This document shows positions 6,137-16,025 of a stretch of DNA of 64,000 bases, in pieces. Location: positions 406,300-470,299 of the forward strand of contig DFMO01000008.1 in assembly GCA_002375695.1 (NCBI GenBank), given 5' to 3'. How positions within the stretch are numbered: position 1 is the stretch's first letter; every line of letters starts with the position of its first letter. The translations under genes and the position numbers were made by a program. This DNA is from Flavobacteriaceae bacterium UBA3591 (GTDB lineage Bacteria; Bacteroidota; Bacteroidia; Flavobacteriales; Flavobacteriaceae). The notes under the pieces were generated by a model that was not told where the DNA came from, did not search any database, and saw only the letters and a list, made by a program, of their open reading frames with translations.

Positions 6137-9124
6137 ATGAAAAATAATTTCAGGCATGGACTTGCATTTGTAAGTTTCTTAGCCATCTTCTTCAATTATA
6201 GCTTCCCGCTTTTTTCTCAGAACCTTCCGCCTACGAATGTTAGCGGTATAATTACCGATGCCGATGGTCCACTTAGTGGCGTAAATGTGTTAATAAAAAA
6301 TACCACCCGTGGCACCATAAGCAATCTGGATGGGCAGTATTCCATTAGGGCGTCCACCATTGATACCCTGGTGCTTACCTATTTAGGGTATAAAACACAA
6401 GAGGTGGCAGTTGGCAAAAGTAGTACTCTTAATGTTAAAATGCAGCTCGACGCTACAACCCTAGACCAAGTGGTTATCAATGCGGGATACTATAAAGTTT
6501 CCGATAAAGAAAAAACGGGTAGTATAGCTCAAATTACATCTAAAGATATAGAAAACCAACCTGTCTCCAATCCCTTGGCTGCCATGCAAGGAAGAATGCC
6601 GGGGGTGGACATTGTTCAAACCTCTGGCGTAGTAGGAGGAGGCTTTAAAGTTCGCATTCGTGGACAAAGCAGTATTCTGGCTGGTAATGAACCGCTATAC
6701 ATTATAGATGGATTACCCTATAACAGCCAATCATTAGGTTCTCAGAGTGCCGCCGGACTAATAATTCCTGGTGGCGATATAAGTCCGCTAAATGCCATAG
6801 ATCCCAATACCATAGAAAGTATTGAAGTGCTTAAAGATGCCGATGCAACAGCAATCTATGGTTCGCGAGGTGCTAATGGAGTCGTACTAATTACCACAAA
6901 AAAAGGGAAGGAGGGTAAAACAAGCATAACCATGAGTAGTAGTACAGGCGTAGCAAATATTACCCGTAAAATAAAATTGCTAAATACAGAACAATATTTA
7001 AACATGAGGCGGGAGGCATTTGCTAATGACGGTATAACCGATTATCCCGCAACCGCCTTTGATGTAAATGGCACCTGGGACCAAAATAGATATACCAATT
7101 GGCAAAATGAACTTATTGGCGGTACAGCAAAATTAAGAGATTTAAATGCCGCAATATCTGGAGGAAATAATAACACCCAATTTAGAATTAATGGTAGATA
7201 CCTTAATGAAACAACCGTCTATCCAGGAAATTTTAATTATGATCGTATAAACCTCAATTCAAATTTACAGCATCACAGCAATGATGATAGGTTTCAATTC
7301 ACCCTCAATGCCGGATATACCCTAGAAGAAAATTTATTACCTGGCTCTGACTTATCAGGAGTGGCACTTCAGCTTGCACCAAATGCCCCAGCGCTGCATA
7401 CTGAAGATGGTTCCCTAAATTGGGAAAATAGCACTTGGGTAAATCCATTAGCACAACTAGAAGGTGTATACAATAATACATCCAAAACTCTTTTAGGAAG
7501 TACGATAATGCAATATAAACTGCTGAAGAATTTAAATTTAAAAGTACAAACTGGATATCGTAGTACCAATTTTGAAAGCAATAACCAAATACCGCATACC
7601 ATTTATGATCCCGCTTATGGCTTAGATAGTAGTGTTTCTCAATCATATCTCCATACCGGAACCCATACCTCCTTTATTACAGAACCGCAGATAAATTGGA
7701 AGTTAAAAAAAGAAAACCACAGTTGGAATGTTTTATTGGGCTCCACCTTCCAATCTCAGAAAACCAACCGTCTTACATTATTGGGTTATGGATTTGCTAA
7801 TAATGGCTTTTTAGAAAACCTCTCCGCCGCCAATACTTTATTAATCCTCAATGAAAATAGCAACCAATATAAATATCAATCCTTCTTCGCAAGAGTAAAT
7901 TACGAATTCAAAAATCAACTTTATTTTAATTTAACCGGAAGACGTGATGGATCCAGTAGGTTTAGCAATTCTTATAGATATGGTAATTTTGGCGCCATTG
8001 GGGCAGCATGGATATTTTCAGAACAGTTAAAATTACCCTGGCTTAACTTTGGAAAACTCCGCGGAAGCTATGGAATAACTGGAAATGACCAAATTGCAGA
8101 CTACCAATTTCTACAAAATTATTTCTTAGTCGACCACTCTTATGATGGAAACATCGGTCTGGAACCAGCACGAATCTATAATCCCAATTATCAATGGGAA
8201 GAAAATAAAAAAAGAGAAGTAGCTATAGAACTTGGCTTGTTTAAGGGAGCATTAAACCTCTCAACGGCCTATTATAACAATCGCTCCTCCAATCAGCTAA
8301 TAGATTATTCACTACCCGCCACTACAGGCTTTCCATCCATACAGGCTAATTTAAATGCCATCGTAGAAAATTCGGGCTTTGAATTTGAGCTGTTGGGAAG
8401 GGTGGTTCGAAAAGAGCATTTTAAATGGAATAGCTCACTAAACCTATCACTGCCTAAAAATAAGTTGGTAGCCTTTCCTGGTCTCGAAAACTCAACATAC
8501 TCTAACCAGTTTGTAATAGGCCAACCGCTTAATATTTTAAAACTATATAACCTTAAAGGCGTTAATCCAGAAACAGGGCTTTATGAATTTGAAGACTATA
8601 ACGGCGATAACGAACTCTCTGGCTTGGAAGATAGACAGTACTTGGTAGACCTTTCTCCCAAAATTTTGGCCGGACTTTCCAATTCGCTTACTTACCGCAA
8701 TTGGTCATTTAGTCTATTTCTACAATATGTTAAGAAAAAAGGTTTTAATGAATATTATGGAACCGAACCTCCGGGCACTATGTCTAATCAGTCAACTAGT
8801 ATACTAGATAGATGGCAAGAACTGGGAGATAACGCACCTATGCAACAATATACCACAGGTGTAAATGATGCGGCCTATACGGCTTATTCCCGTTTTAGCC
8901 AAAGTAATGGAATTATTTCCGACGCCTCCTTTTTACGGTTAAAGTCTTTGTCAATATCATATAACCTTCCACTGGCACAGTCTAACAACAATACTTGCAA
9001 ATTATCACTCATGGCTCAAAACCTATATACATTTACCAACTTTAAAGGTGGCGACCCAGAACAAACAAAAGGCTTTCTGCCCCCATTGCGAAGAATATCC
9101 TTCCAAGCACAATTTCAGTTATAA
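6137..9124 (+). CDS. SusC/RagA-family TonB-linked outer membrane transporter
   Basis: A 995-residue outer membrane beta-barrel importer that works with the SusD lipoprotein downstream. Residues 1-28 form a signal peptide ending FSQ. Residues about 35-110 form the carboxypeptidase-D-like regulatory domain (NVSGIITDADGPLSGVNV). The plug domain follows with the SusC signatures GRMPGVDIVQTSG, VRIRGQSSI, PLYIIDGLPYN and SIEVLKDADATAIYGSRG. The rest is barrel. The 18-bp gap to SusD and 2-bp gap from SusD to an S9 peptidase indicate one operon, which suggests import of peptides rather than glycans; no glycoside hydrolase is near. Substrate is unknown. Confidence 0.95.
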   Translation: MKNNFRHGLAFVSFLAIFFNYSFPLFSQNLPPTNVSGIITDADGPLSGVNVLIKNTTRGTISNLDGQYSIRASTIDTLVLTYLGYKTQEVAVGKSSTLNVKMQLDATTLDQVVINAGYYKVSDKEKTGSIAQITSKDIENQPVSNPLAAMQGRMPGVDIVQTSGVVGGGFKVRIRGQSSILAGNEPLYIIDGLPYNSQSLGSQSAAGLIIPGGDISPLNAIDPNTIESIEVLKDADATAIYGSRGANGVVLITTKKGKEGKTSITMSSSTGVANITRKIKLLNTEQYLNMRREAFANDGITDYPATAFDVNGTWDQNRYTNWQNELIGGTAKLRDLNAAISGGNNNTQFRINGRYLNETTVYPGNFNYDRINLNSNLQHHSNDDRFQFTLNAGYTLEENLLPGSDLSGVALQLAPNAPALHTEDGSLNWENSTWVNPLAQLEGVYNNTSKTLLGSTIMQYKLLKNLNLKVQTGYRSTNFESNNQIPHTIYDPAYGLDSSVSQSYLHTGTHTSFITEPQINWKLKKENHSWNVLLGSTFQSQKTNRLTLLGYGFANNGFLENLSAANTLLILNENSNQYKYQSFFARVNYEFKNQLYFNLTGRRDGSSRFSNSYRYGNFGAIGAAWIFSEQLKLPWLNFGKLRGSYGITGNDQIADYQFLQNYFLVDHSYDGNIGLEPARIYNPNYQWEENKKREVAIELGLFKGALNLSTAYYNNRSSNQLIDYSLPATTGFPSIQANLNAIVENSGFEFELLGRVVRKEHFKWNSSLNLSLPKNKLVAFPGLENSTYSNQFVIGQPLNILKLYNLKGVNPETGLYEFEDYNGDNELSGLEDRQYLVDLSPKILAGLSNSLTYRNWSFSLFLQYVKKKGFNEYYGTEPPGTMSNQSTSILDRWQELGDNAPMQQYTTGVNDAAYTAYSRFSQSNGIISDASFLRLKSLSISYNLPLAQSNNNTCKLSLMAQNLYTFTNFKGGDPEQTKGFLPPLRRISFQAQFQL

Positions 9125-9142
9125 AAACTAAAAAACAGTAAA

Positions 9143-10540
9143 ATGAAAACAATAATCAATCAACAAAACAAAACCCTAGCGCTTTTTTGGGGTGTAATAG
9201 CAATTTTGGTATTAAGTAGCTGCGAAGACTATCTAGAGGTCCAAGACCCCGTAGGACAAATAAATACTGAAACCGTATTTACAGACGAAAATACCGCTAC
9301 AGCAGCAATCACCACCTTATATGGCAAACTTAGAGATCAGGTGCTTCTAACAGGAAATTCAAACGGTCTAGGGATGTTAATGGGCTTATATGCCGATGAA
9401 TTAGATTATTATGGATCCCCAGGAGCAAGTGCCGAACAATTTTATCTACATCAAGTCACCGCATCCAACCAAATGGTAAAGGAACTTTGGGATAACGCTT
9501 ATCACCTTATTTACTTATGTAATGCGGCTATTGAAGGTGTCGTTAATTCCGATGCTTTAACCGAAGAAGTTAAAACACAATTAATAGGAGAGGCCCTATT
9601 TGTTAGGGCAGTAGGTCATTTCTATCTCGTTAATTTGTTTGGAGATATACCCTATATTACTACTACCAATTATCAGCAAAACGCAACTGTGACACGCCTT
9701 AGCGAGCAACTAGTTTATGAAGCTATAATAAGCGATCTTCTGGAAGCCAAAAACCTTTTAGAAACTAACTACCCCACCCCCGAACGCATTAGAGCAAATA
9801 ATTATGTGGCAGCCTCCTTTCTTGCCCGTGTCTATCTGCATCTTGGCCAATGGCAAAGAGCAGAGGAAGAAAGTACCTATGTTATTAATAATCCCGACTA
9901 TGTAATGGAAACTGACCTAAATAGGGAATTTTTAAAAGAAAGTACTTCTGCAATCTTACAATTAAAACCTAAAAATGAAGGTGACAATACTTTAGAAGGT
10001 GCAAGTTTTATCTTTTCCTCCGGTCCACCTCCTGTTCCTACACTTAATTATAGGTTGGTAGAAGAAATGGAAGAAGACGACCTACGGAAAGAAAGTTGGG
10101 TAGGAGTCGTTAGTGACGGTACAAATGCCTGGTATTTCCCTAATAAGTATAAACAAAACCTTAATACAGGTACTACCATAGAATATTCTGTAGTTCTCAG
10201 AATTGCCGAACTCCACCTTATAAGAGCAGAAGCGCGAGGTATGAAAGGAAACTTAACGGGAGCAGCAAACGACCTAAATAGTATCCGTACACGAGCGGGA
10301 TTGCAGAATATTTCCATTAGCACTTCAGAGGAATTGATAGACGCTATTTTAAAGGAAAGACGTTTTGAGCTATTTACTGAGTATGGCCATAGGTGGTTCG
10401 ACTTAAAAAGGTTAGGCTTGGCAGCAGATGTTTTGGCCAATATTAAACCAGGGTGGCAGTCAACCAATATTTTACTGCCCATTCCAGAAGCTGAACTGCT
10501 ACTAAACCCAAACCTTCAACCTCAAAATCCTGGATATTAA
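9143..10540 (+). CDS. SusD/RagB-family surface lipoprotein
   Basis: A 465-residue substrate-binding lid for the upstream SusC. The signal peptide ends in the lipobox VLSSC (Cys near residue 27), followed by EDYLEVQDP, a usual SusD start. Features of the family are the TPR-like helices (LIGEALFVRAVGHFYLVNLF, about residues 145-170) and the C-terminal RxELFTEYGHRWFDLKR region at about 410-430, close to the conserved RRxELxxEGxRWxDLxR motif. It is slightly shorter than glycan-type SusD proteins, closer to peptide-type RagB. It is expected at the cell surface, forming the SusC2D2 transporter. Confidence 0.95.
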   Translation: MKTIINQQNKTLALFWGVIAILVLSSCEDYLEVQDPVGQINTETVFTDENTATAAITTLYGKLRDQVLLTGNSNGLGMLMGLYADELDYYGSPGASAEQFYLHQVTASNQMVKELWDNAYHLIYLCNAAIEGVVNSDALTEEVKTQLIGEALFVRAVGHFYLVNLFGDIPYITTTNYQQNATVTRLSEQLVYEAIISDLLEAKNLLETNYPTPERIRANNYVAASFLARVYLHLGQWQRAEEESTYVINNPDYVMETDLNREFLKESTSAILQLKPKNEGDNTLEGASFIFSSGPPPVPTLNYRLVEEMEEDDLRKESWVGVVSDGTNAWYFPNKYKQNLNTGTTIEYSVVLRIAELHLIRAEARGMKGNLTGAANDLNSIRTRAGLQNISISTSEELIDAILKERRFELFTEYGHRWFDLKRLGLAADVLANIKPGWQSTNILLPIPEAELLLNPNLQPQNPGY

Positions 10541-10542
10541 AA

Positions 10543-13218
10543 ATGAAAACAAATTCAAAACAGCCACATAAAAAGAAGATTATACTGAAAGAAAATAAGA
10601 ATATCCATACTATTTATTATGCTATTCAAATTATAGTACTCTCCTTTTTTATTGGCTATTATCAGCCATTATATGCGCAGAATGATTCCGATGCAATACC
10701 CGATAAAAACTTAAAACCTTATCCTTATAATCTAGACAAAGTATGGAGCAACAACGTGACGATAAGGGCAATGTCACCCGATGGCAATTGGTTTGCCTTT
10801 ACAGAATACTTTTCGGTAGGAGAAAATAGGATGCGATTGCGAAATGTGAATAAGGAATCAAACCAAATTTTACCGGTGGGGCATAAAAATATATTTTCCC
10901 AAAATAGTAAGTGGTTCGCAAGTTTATCTGCAGACAATAGTCTCCTATTAATAAATCTAGAAACTGGAAACAGAAAAGATTTTGAGTCTGTTCAGCAATT
11001 CAACTTTTCTTTTGATGGGCAACACCTTAGCCTACTGCAACAAAAAGACAATGGCACTTCAGTTTTAAAAATTATAGATTTAAAAACACAAAAAAATAGA
11101 ACTATTAAAAATATTTCCTTGTTCACGTGGAATCCCAAAAATCATCTGATGCTTTTTGTCCAAGGTGATAAAAACAAAAATGTTTTCCTTTATGATGTTC
11201 AAAAGGATTCAAAATCAAAAATAGGTCCAAAAATTTCAGAGGAAGTCAACTGTATAAAGTGGAATGAAAACGGCTCTGCCGCCATCATCATGACCCGTAA
11301 AAACGAAAAGATACATTTAGGAGTGTATTATCTTCATAAAAGTTATATTCCTTTAAACCACTCTTTACTAAAACAACAGATACCCTCTTATGAACTTGCT
11401 AACAAGGAGCCTTTCCTTTCTGCGGATGGAAAAACAGTATTGTTTTTTAGAATACAAAAAGGGGTAGAGTTGCGTAAAGACGATAAAATTGAGGTCTGGA
11501 ATACCTCAGATCCATTGCTATACCCCGATTTGAAATTGCGTGAAGATTATATTTACCCCTATTTACTCACTGCCTGGTATCCAAAAAGCGAGACGATTAA
11601 AGAAATTGGAACCCCCTTATTTCCTAACGTCGAAATGGATATTGAACATGATTTTGCCATCGTCTATAACGAGCTGCAATATGGGAGCCAAAATACAGAA
11701 TTCCTTAAAGCCGATATTTATTATAAAGAAATAGAGACAGGACGAATGCACTTAGTTGTAGCAGCACAACCTCTCACAAACCTAGTTTCCATCTCCCCAT
11801 TTGGCGATTATATTGTTTATTTTAAAAATGAAGATTGGTGGTCATACAATGTAAAAAACAACAAAGCTGTAAACATAACTAACAGACTTAAAACAAGTTT
11901 CCGCAACTTAAATAATGAATATCCCAAAAACCGAATTGAAGTTTTCTCCAAACCAGGATTTCTTGAAAATAATCGTAAGATTATTGTAGCCGATGAATAC
12001 GATTTGTGGGCAATAGATCCCAATGGCAAAAATGCTAAACGAATTACCAAAGGAAGAGAAAAAAATTGCCGCTACTTTTTTAAACAAAAAAATGATGTAG
12101 AAGATTACTACCAATTGACAAGCGGAAGCTTTGCCGGCAACAAAATTAACCTAAGTAAACTCCCACTTTTGCAAACAATAAATTATAAAACCCATTCCAT
12201 GGGAATTTCATTATTGCACGCAGATCTATCAATTACAACTCTAACTCGCTTAAAAAAAAGTATTTTTCAAATATTTAAATCGCCCAATAACAATAGTATA
12301 TTATATATTTCAGAATCCACTACACTGCCAAAGGCGTTGTATCATTACAATATAAATGATAAAAAAGAAAAATTAATCTTTCAATCCAATGAAGAATTAT
12401 TGAATTATGACCTCGGTAAAAAAACCTTTATTAACTATAAGGTAAAAGGTAAAGAATTAATGGGAATATTAATGTTTCCGGCCAACTATAACCCCAACAA
12501 AAAATACCCCCTAGTTGTTAATATATATGAAAAGATTTCAAAAAATGCGATGGAATTTTATCCGCCCACCGGATATAATTACCAGGGATTTAGCTTATTA
12601 AGCTATACAACTTCGGGATACTTCGTGCTGTTACCCGATATAACTTATGAAATTGGTAAACCAGGTCTCTCGGCTGTAGAGTCTGTAAATAAAGCAGTAG
12701 ATAAAACGCTTGAAGTTGAAAGTATTGATGAAAAAAGAATGGGGCTTATAGGGCATTCCTTTGGTGGGTACGAAACAGCTTTTATCGCTACACAAACTAA
12801 CCGTTTTGCAACCTATGTGGCAGGTGCGGCCGCTACCAATGTAGTCAGTCATTATCATGGAGTAAATTGGAACAATTCGGCTACCGATTTATGGCGCTAT
12901 GAAGACCAGCAATGGCGCATGGGTGATAGCTATTACGATAATAAACGAGCCTATTTGGAAAACTCACCTTTGGAATATGTTACAAATGTAACAAGCCCCA
13001 TGCTATTATGGACTGGTGATAAGGATTATCAGGTAGCGTGGACACAAAGTCTTGAAATGTTTATTGCCCTACGCAGATTAAAAAAAGAAGCATCCTTGAT
13101 ACTTGTAAAGGATGAGGCACACTCCCCAGAGAATACTGAAAAACAATTGCTGCTGTCAACGCAGGTCAAGAAGTGGTTGGATAAATATTTAATGAAAAAA
13201 GAAAATGGGGAATCCTAA
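10543..13218 (+). CDS. S9-family prolyl oligopeptidase-like serine peptidase
   Basis: An 891-residue exported peptidase: an N-terminal hydrophobic signal (about residues 24-45, ending YAQ), a long beta-propeller-like region (WD/LpqU-type repeats, about 55-620) and a C-terminal alpha/beta hydrolase domain (about 640-890). The catalytic triad is readable as GHSFGG with Ser739, GDKDYQV with Asp828 and DEAHS with His860. Propeller gating restricts such enzymes to short peptides. It starts 2 bp after SusD, so it is probably translated from the same mRNA and acts in the periplasm on peptides brought in by the SusCD pair, or on the DUF6520 peptide encoded opposite. The propeller half appears less conserved than the hydrolase half. 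Confidence 0.9.
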   Translation: MKTNSKQPHKKKIILKENKNIHTIYYAIQIIVLSFFIGYYQPLYAQNDSDAIPDKNLKPYPYNLDKVWSNNVTIRAMSPDGNWFAFTEYFSVGENRMRLRNVNKESNQILPVGHKNIFSQNSKWFASLSADNSLLLINLETGNRKDFESVQQFNFSFDGQHLSLLQQKDNGTSVLKIIDLKTQKNRTIKNISLFTWNPKNHLMLFVQGDKNKNVFLYDVQKDSKSKIGPKISEEVNCIKWNENGSAAIIMTRKNEKIHLGVYYLHKSYIPLNHSLLKQQIPSYELANKEPFLSADGKTVLFFRIQKGVELRKDDKIEVWNTSDPLLYPDLKLREDYIYPYLLTAWYPKSETIKEIGTPLFPNVEMDIEHDFAIVYNELQYGSQNTEFLKADIYYKEIETGRMHLVVAAQPLTNLVSISPFGDYIVYFKNEDWWSYNVKNNKAVNITNRLKTSFRNLNNEYPKNRIEVFSKPGFLENNRKIIVADEYDLWAIDPNGKNAKRITKGREKNCRYFFKQKNDVEDYYQLTSGSFAGNKINLSKLPLLQTINYKTHSMGISLLHADLSITTLTRLKKSIFQIFKSPNNNSILYISESTTLPKALYHYNINDKKEKLIFQSNEELLNYDLGKKTFINYKVKGKELMGILMFPANYNPNKKYPLVVNIYEKISKNAMEFYPPTGYNYQGFSLLSYTTSGYFVLLPDITYEIGKPGLSAVESVNKAVDKTLEVESIDEKRMGLIGHSFGGYETAFIATQTNRFATYVAGAAATNVVSHYHGVNWNNSATDLWRYEDQQWRMGDSYYDNKRAYLENSPLEYVTNVTSPMLLWTGDKDYQVAWTQSLEMFIALRRLKKEASLILVKDEAHSPENTEKQLLLSTQVKKWLDKYLMKKENGES

Positions 13219-13233
13219 GAAATCCCCATTTTC
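13201..13233. terminator. Bidirectional hairpin terminator
   Basis: Arms GAAAATGGGGA (13201-13211) and TCCCCATTTTC (13223-13233) pair perfectly over 11 bp, with a T-rich stretch to the right. The hairpin contains the stop codon of the S9 peptidase and ends 8 bp from the stop codon of the convergent DUF6520 gene, so it may end both transcripts. Confidence 0.75.
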
Positions 13234-13240
13234 TAAATTT

Positions 13241-13501
13241 TTATAGAGGTCTGTGGGTCATAGCATTAGCACAAGACTTTCCTAGGTCAAGACTATATAC
13301 TTGATTTCCCGCCTCCTTGCAAGGTATAGTACCTTGGTTATTACAAACCTTAGTGGTTGTAACACAGTCATTGTTCCAAAAGATATATCCCTGCACGAGA
13401 GCATCATCTTTGGGAGCATTGTTTTCAGTGGCAAAAGCAAAAACGATTGCCAGTAAAAATGCCAACAAGGGCATTCCGAACTTTAAAATTTTTGTTCTCA
13501 T
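13241..13501 (-). CDS. DUF6520-family exported small protein
   Basis: An 86-residue protein with the family-typical start MRTKILKFGMPLLAFLLAIV and a signal peptide ending near AFAFA. The mature part, about 62 residues, starts with an acidic Asn/Asp-rich segment, then GYIFWNNDC, TTTKVC, GTIPC and GKSC, giving four cysteines that could form two disulfides. DUF6520 proteins are abundant in Flavobacteriia and have no assigned function. Here the gene lies 53 bp downstream of a MauE-like membrane protein, on the same strand, and convergent with SusCD and an S9 peptidase. A secreted disulfide-bonded peptide is the most natural reading; its job is unknown. Confidence 0.8.
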   Translation of the reverse strand: MRTKILKFGMPLLAFLLAIVFAFATENNAPKDDALVQGYIFWNNDCVTTTKVCNNQGTIPCKEAGNQVYSLDLGKSCANAMTHRPL

Positions 13502-13554
13502 ATTATAAAAGTTTTAATGAATTAGCGACCTACTATTTTTACAGGTGTTCGGTC

Positions 13555-15081
13555 TTAGTCCTGATACTGGCCAGTATGTGTTGTGTTAGAGCCGGGGAAA
13601 AAGTGCTCCGGCTTTAACTTATAAATGAATAGCTTTTCTTTTACAAGGGCTATCAAAATATTCTTGTAAACTTGAAAATCATAGAGCTTGCCCCCGGGTT
13701 GATGATATACGTAAAAACTAAAGACATAGCTTTTATCACTAATATTGTACACATCAATAATAGAAGCAGATTTTAACGGACCCTCATCTTCAAACCGTCC
13801 CAATCGATCGCTATTTATAAATAAATAGTTAGCAGTTGTAGCACTTAATCTATTTACAACTGTCGATTTACCACCTAGGGTATACATATCATTTTGCTCT
13901 GAATAAGTAACGTCAAGTCGAGGGGTTTTAATGGTATCAATCGTAGAACCTGTATATATCAACTGTAGCTTTCTGTCAATGACCTCAAATTTATTTTTGT
14001 AGTAATAGATATATAGAAAACAACTAAGCTTTTCATTCCAAACCAAAACCCCGTCGTCAGCAAATGGTTCTGGGGCAACTTCTCTTATTGTAGCAGTGGT
14101 AAAAATAGAATGATCCTCTCCACTTATGTTTTTATATAAACCTATAATCTTCTTTTTAGTCCTAGAATCAACAGTTATAATGCCAATGTTATTAGGCTTA
14201 GTTACTACATATTGTGTAAAATAAACCGAGTCAATAGGTAACTGATAAGCTAATCTTTCTTTGATATTTCCTTGAAATAGAGCAGGTACAGTTCCATCTG
14301 CAACTGTGAATTTAGGTGGTTTAACTTCAATCTTTATTTTTCGATAAGGATAAGTCATGTTATCTAATTCAACTCGAATAATCTTCTGTTCTTTTGTGAT
14401 TATATTGTTAGTAGTTAAATAAAGTGGAGCTTGATAATTTCCTAAATATACAAGTGAATCTGAATATCCAGCTATATAGTATGAATCATAATCCAATTGA
14501 AATTCTCTTATTTTTTCAATAGGATGTGGCAAATAACGCCTCTGAAAAGCATTATTTCTATGCATCTTCCTTTCCGAAAAAACAAATAATAGAACTATGA
14601 TACCTATTCCAATAATGGTAAGTATTATCAATAATAGAGTTGTTTTTTTTAGTTCTTTCCGCGAGCCTAATAAGAGTACTACCCCAGCTACAAGAATTAA
14701 TAAAATATTAAAAATTAAATGCTGAGTCCAGCTCATTGTCTCCAAAATACCTCCACAGGAGCAAGGTATATAGTCAGAGAAATTAAGAATAATAAAAATA
14801 TAAGCCGTAAACATAACCATTATGGTAAAGGTTGCGTAAAAGGCTATTTTTTTTAATTTAGGAATTAGTAACAATACAGCAATAACTAATTCTATTCCAG
14901 GTACCAACCAAGCTATAATACCTGCATATGCACTAATTAGGGGAGACTGCGCAAGTTGAAAACTAAAAGTTTCAAAGTCTAAGAGCTTACTAATAGCCGC
15001 ATATACAAAAACCATTATAAACACATAAGTTGCAAGCCTAGTTATAGAATCACGGAACGATCTTTTTTCAAAAAACGACAT
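13555..15081 (-). CDS. MauE/DoxX-like redox-associated membrane protein with extracytoplasmic domain
   Basis: A 508-residue protein. Residues about 10-140 form four transmembrane helices of the MauE/DoxX type, with a PCSCGG (Cys-x-Cys) motif in the loop between helices 3 and 4, as in MauE proteins linked to disulfide chemistry. A fifth helix (about 147-170) leads into a 330-residue beta-rich C-terminal region outside the membrane, with repeated strand patterns (VVTKPNNIGIITVD, GGKSTVVNRLSATTANYLF) that suggest a propeller; I do not recognise that domain. Its partner is the DUF6520 gene 53 bp downstream. A role in forming or reducing disulfides in that peptide is inferred from pairing and motif only. 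Confidence 0.75.
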   Translation of the reverse strand: MSFFEKRSFRDSITRLATYVFIMVFVYAAISKLLDFETFSFQLAQSPLISAYAGIIAWLVPGIELVIAVLLLIPKLKKIAFYATFTIMVMFTAYIFIILNFSDYIPCSCGGILETMSWTQHLIFNILLILVAGVVLLLGSRKELKKTTLLLIILTIIGIGIIVLLFVFSERKMHRNNAFQRRYLPHPIEKIREFQLDYDSYYIAGYSDSLVYLGNYQAPLYLTTNNIITKEQKIIRVELDNMTYPYRKIKIEVKPPKFTVADGTVPALFQGNIKERLAYQLPIDSVYFTQYVVTKPNNIGIITVDSRTKKKIIGLYKNISGEDHSIFTTATIREVAPEPFADDGVLVWNEKLSCFLYIYYYKNKFEVIDRKLQLIYTGSTIDTIKTPRLDVTYSEQNDMYTLGGKSTVVNRLSATTANYLFINSDRLGRFEDEGPLKSASIIDVYNISDKSYVFSFYVYHQPGGKLYDFQVYKNILIALVKEKLFIYKLKPEHFFPGSNTTHTGQYQD

Positions 15082-15214
15082 ATAAAAGGTTTTTAGACAG
15101 TCTAATTTCCAGTATTATAAAATTAGGCTCAACTAAAACAAAAATCCAACCGCTTATCAGTTTAAATAAATCGTTTTGCGGTAAAAAAACACACACTTTC
15201 CTTTTTACCCTTCA

Positions 15215-15945
15215 CAACCAATTAACAAATCCCAAATTCACAAAACTGTCCCCCTGAGCGCAGTCGAAGGGTCATTTTTACAATTCATAATTCAGAATTT
15301 TAAACTCATAACTCATAACTCATAACTAAATACTAACCCTGTCCCCCTGAGCGCAGTCGAAGGGTCACTTCTGACGAATGACAATAAAACTTAAGACGAA
15401 AAAATTTTAATATTAAATAATAGCAATCCAAAAAGCATTTCCCTCTTTTAAGGTCGGGGCCAAGAGGTGCTTTTATATCTTCAAACTCACCAATTCACCA
15501 ATTCACCAATTCACGAATCAACGAATTAACCAATTAACAAATCAACAATTCACAAATTAACGAATCCCGTTCCCTAGGCTGAATCGAGATGACAAAACAC
15601 CAATTTCTTTGTGCCCTTAGTGTCACCTTTGTGTTCTTTGTGGTTAAATATTATAAGGTTTTTTAATTTCTAGATTGAAGCAAATAAAATCCCCAAATCC
15701 CCAATTATCCAATTAACCAATTAACGAATTAACGCATTAACGAATCCCGAATTAACCAACTCACAAATTAACAAATCCCCAATTCACCAATTACAAATTA
15801 ACAAACCCATCGTCCACACCCGGGCCCCTCGATACAGCCTCCTATCGTCGGCCACTCGGGGACCTCAAACCTGGCTTTAAAAATGCACTCCCCAAGGTGA
15901 CCGAGTGAATTTAGTAAGCGGAGCGCAACTAAATTTGTCTGTGCA
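15215..15945 (+). repeat. Composite intergenic repeat block B
   Basis: A 940-bp gene-free interval between the MauE-like gene and the degenerate response regulator. Order: short octamer tract (15215-15245); GAGCGCAGTC element (15249-15273); heptamer tract, ACTCATA three times (15304-15324); second GAGCGCAGTC element (15341-15366); hairpin module (15431-15474); octamer tract (15483-15568); a segment rich in CTTTGTG (about 15600-15648); octamer tract (15690-15808); and the ~135-bp folded element (about 15808-15945). The hairpin here has arms AAAAGCATTTC and GAGGTGCTTTT, still paired through two G-U pairs. No coding capacity is credible. Confidence 0.85.
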
Positions 15946-16025
15946 ACCTTTTCACACACATATCGCAGTACTCTCTGCATGGTCAATTTTACATCTGCGC
16001 AGTAATAAGGTCATAACTTCGTTCC

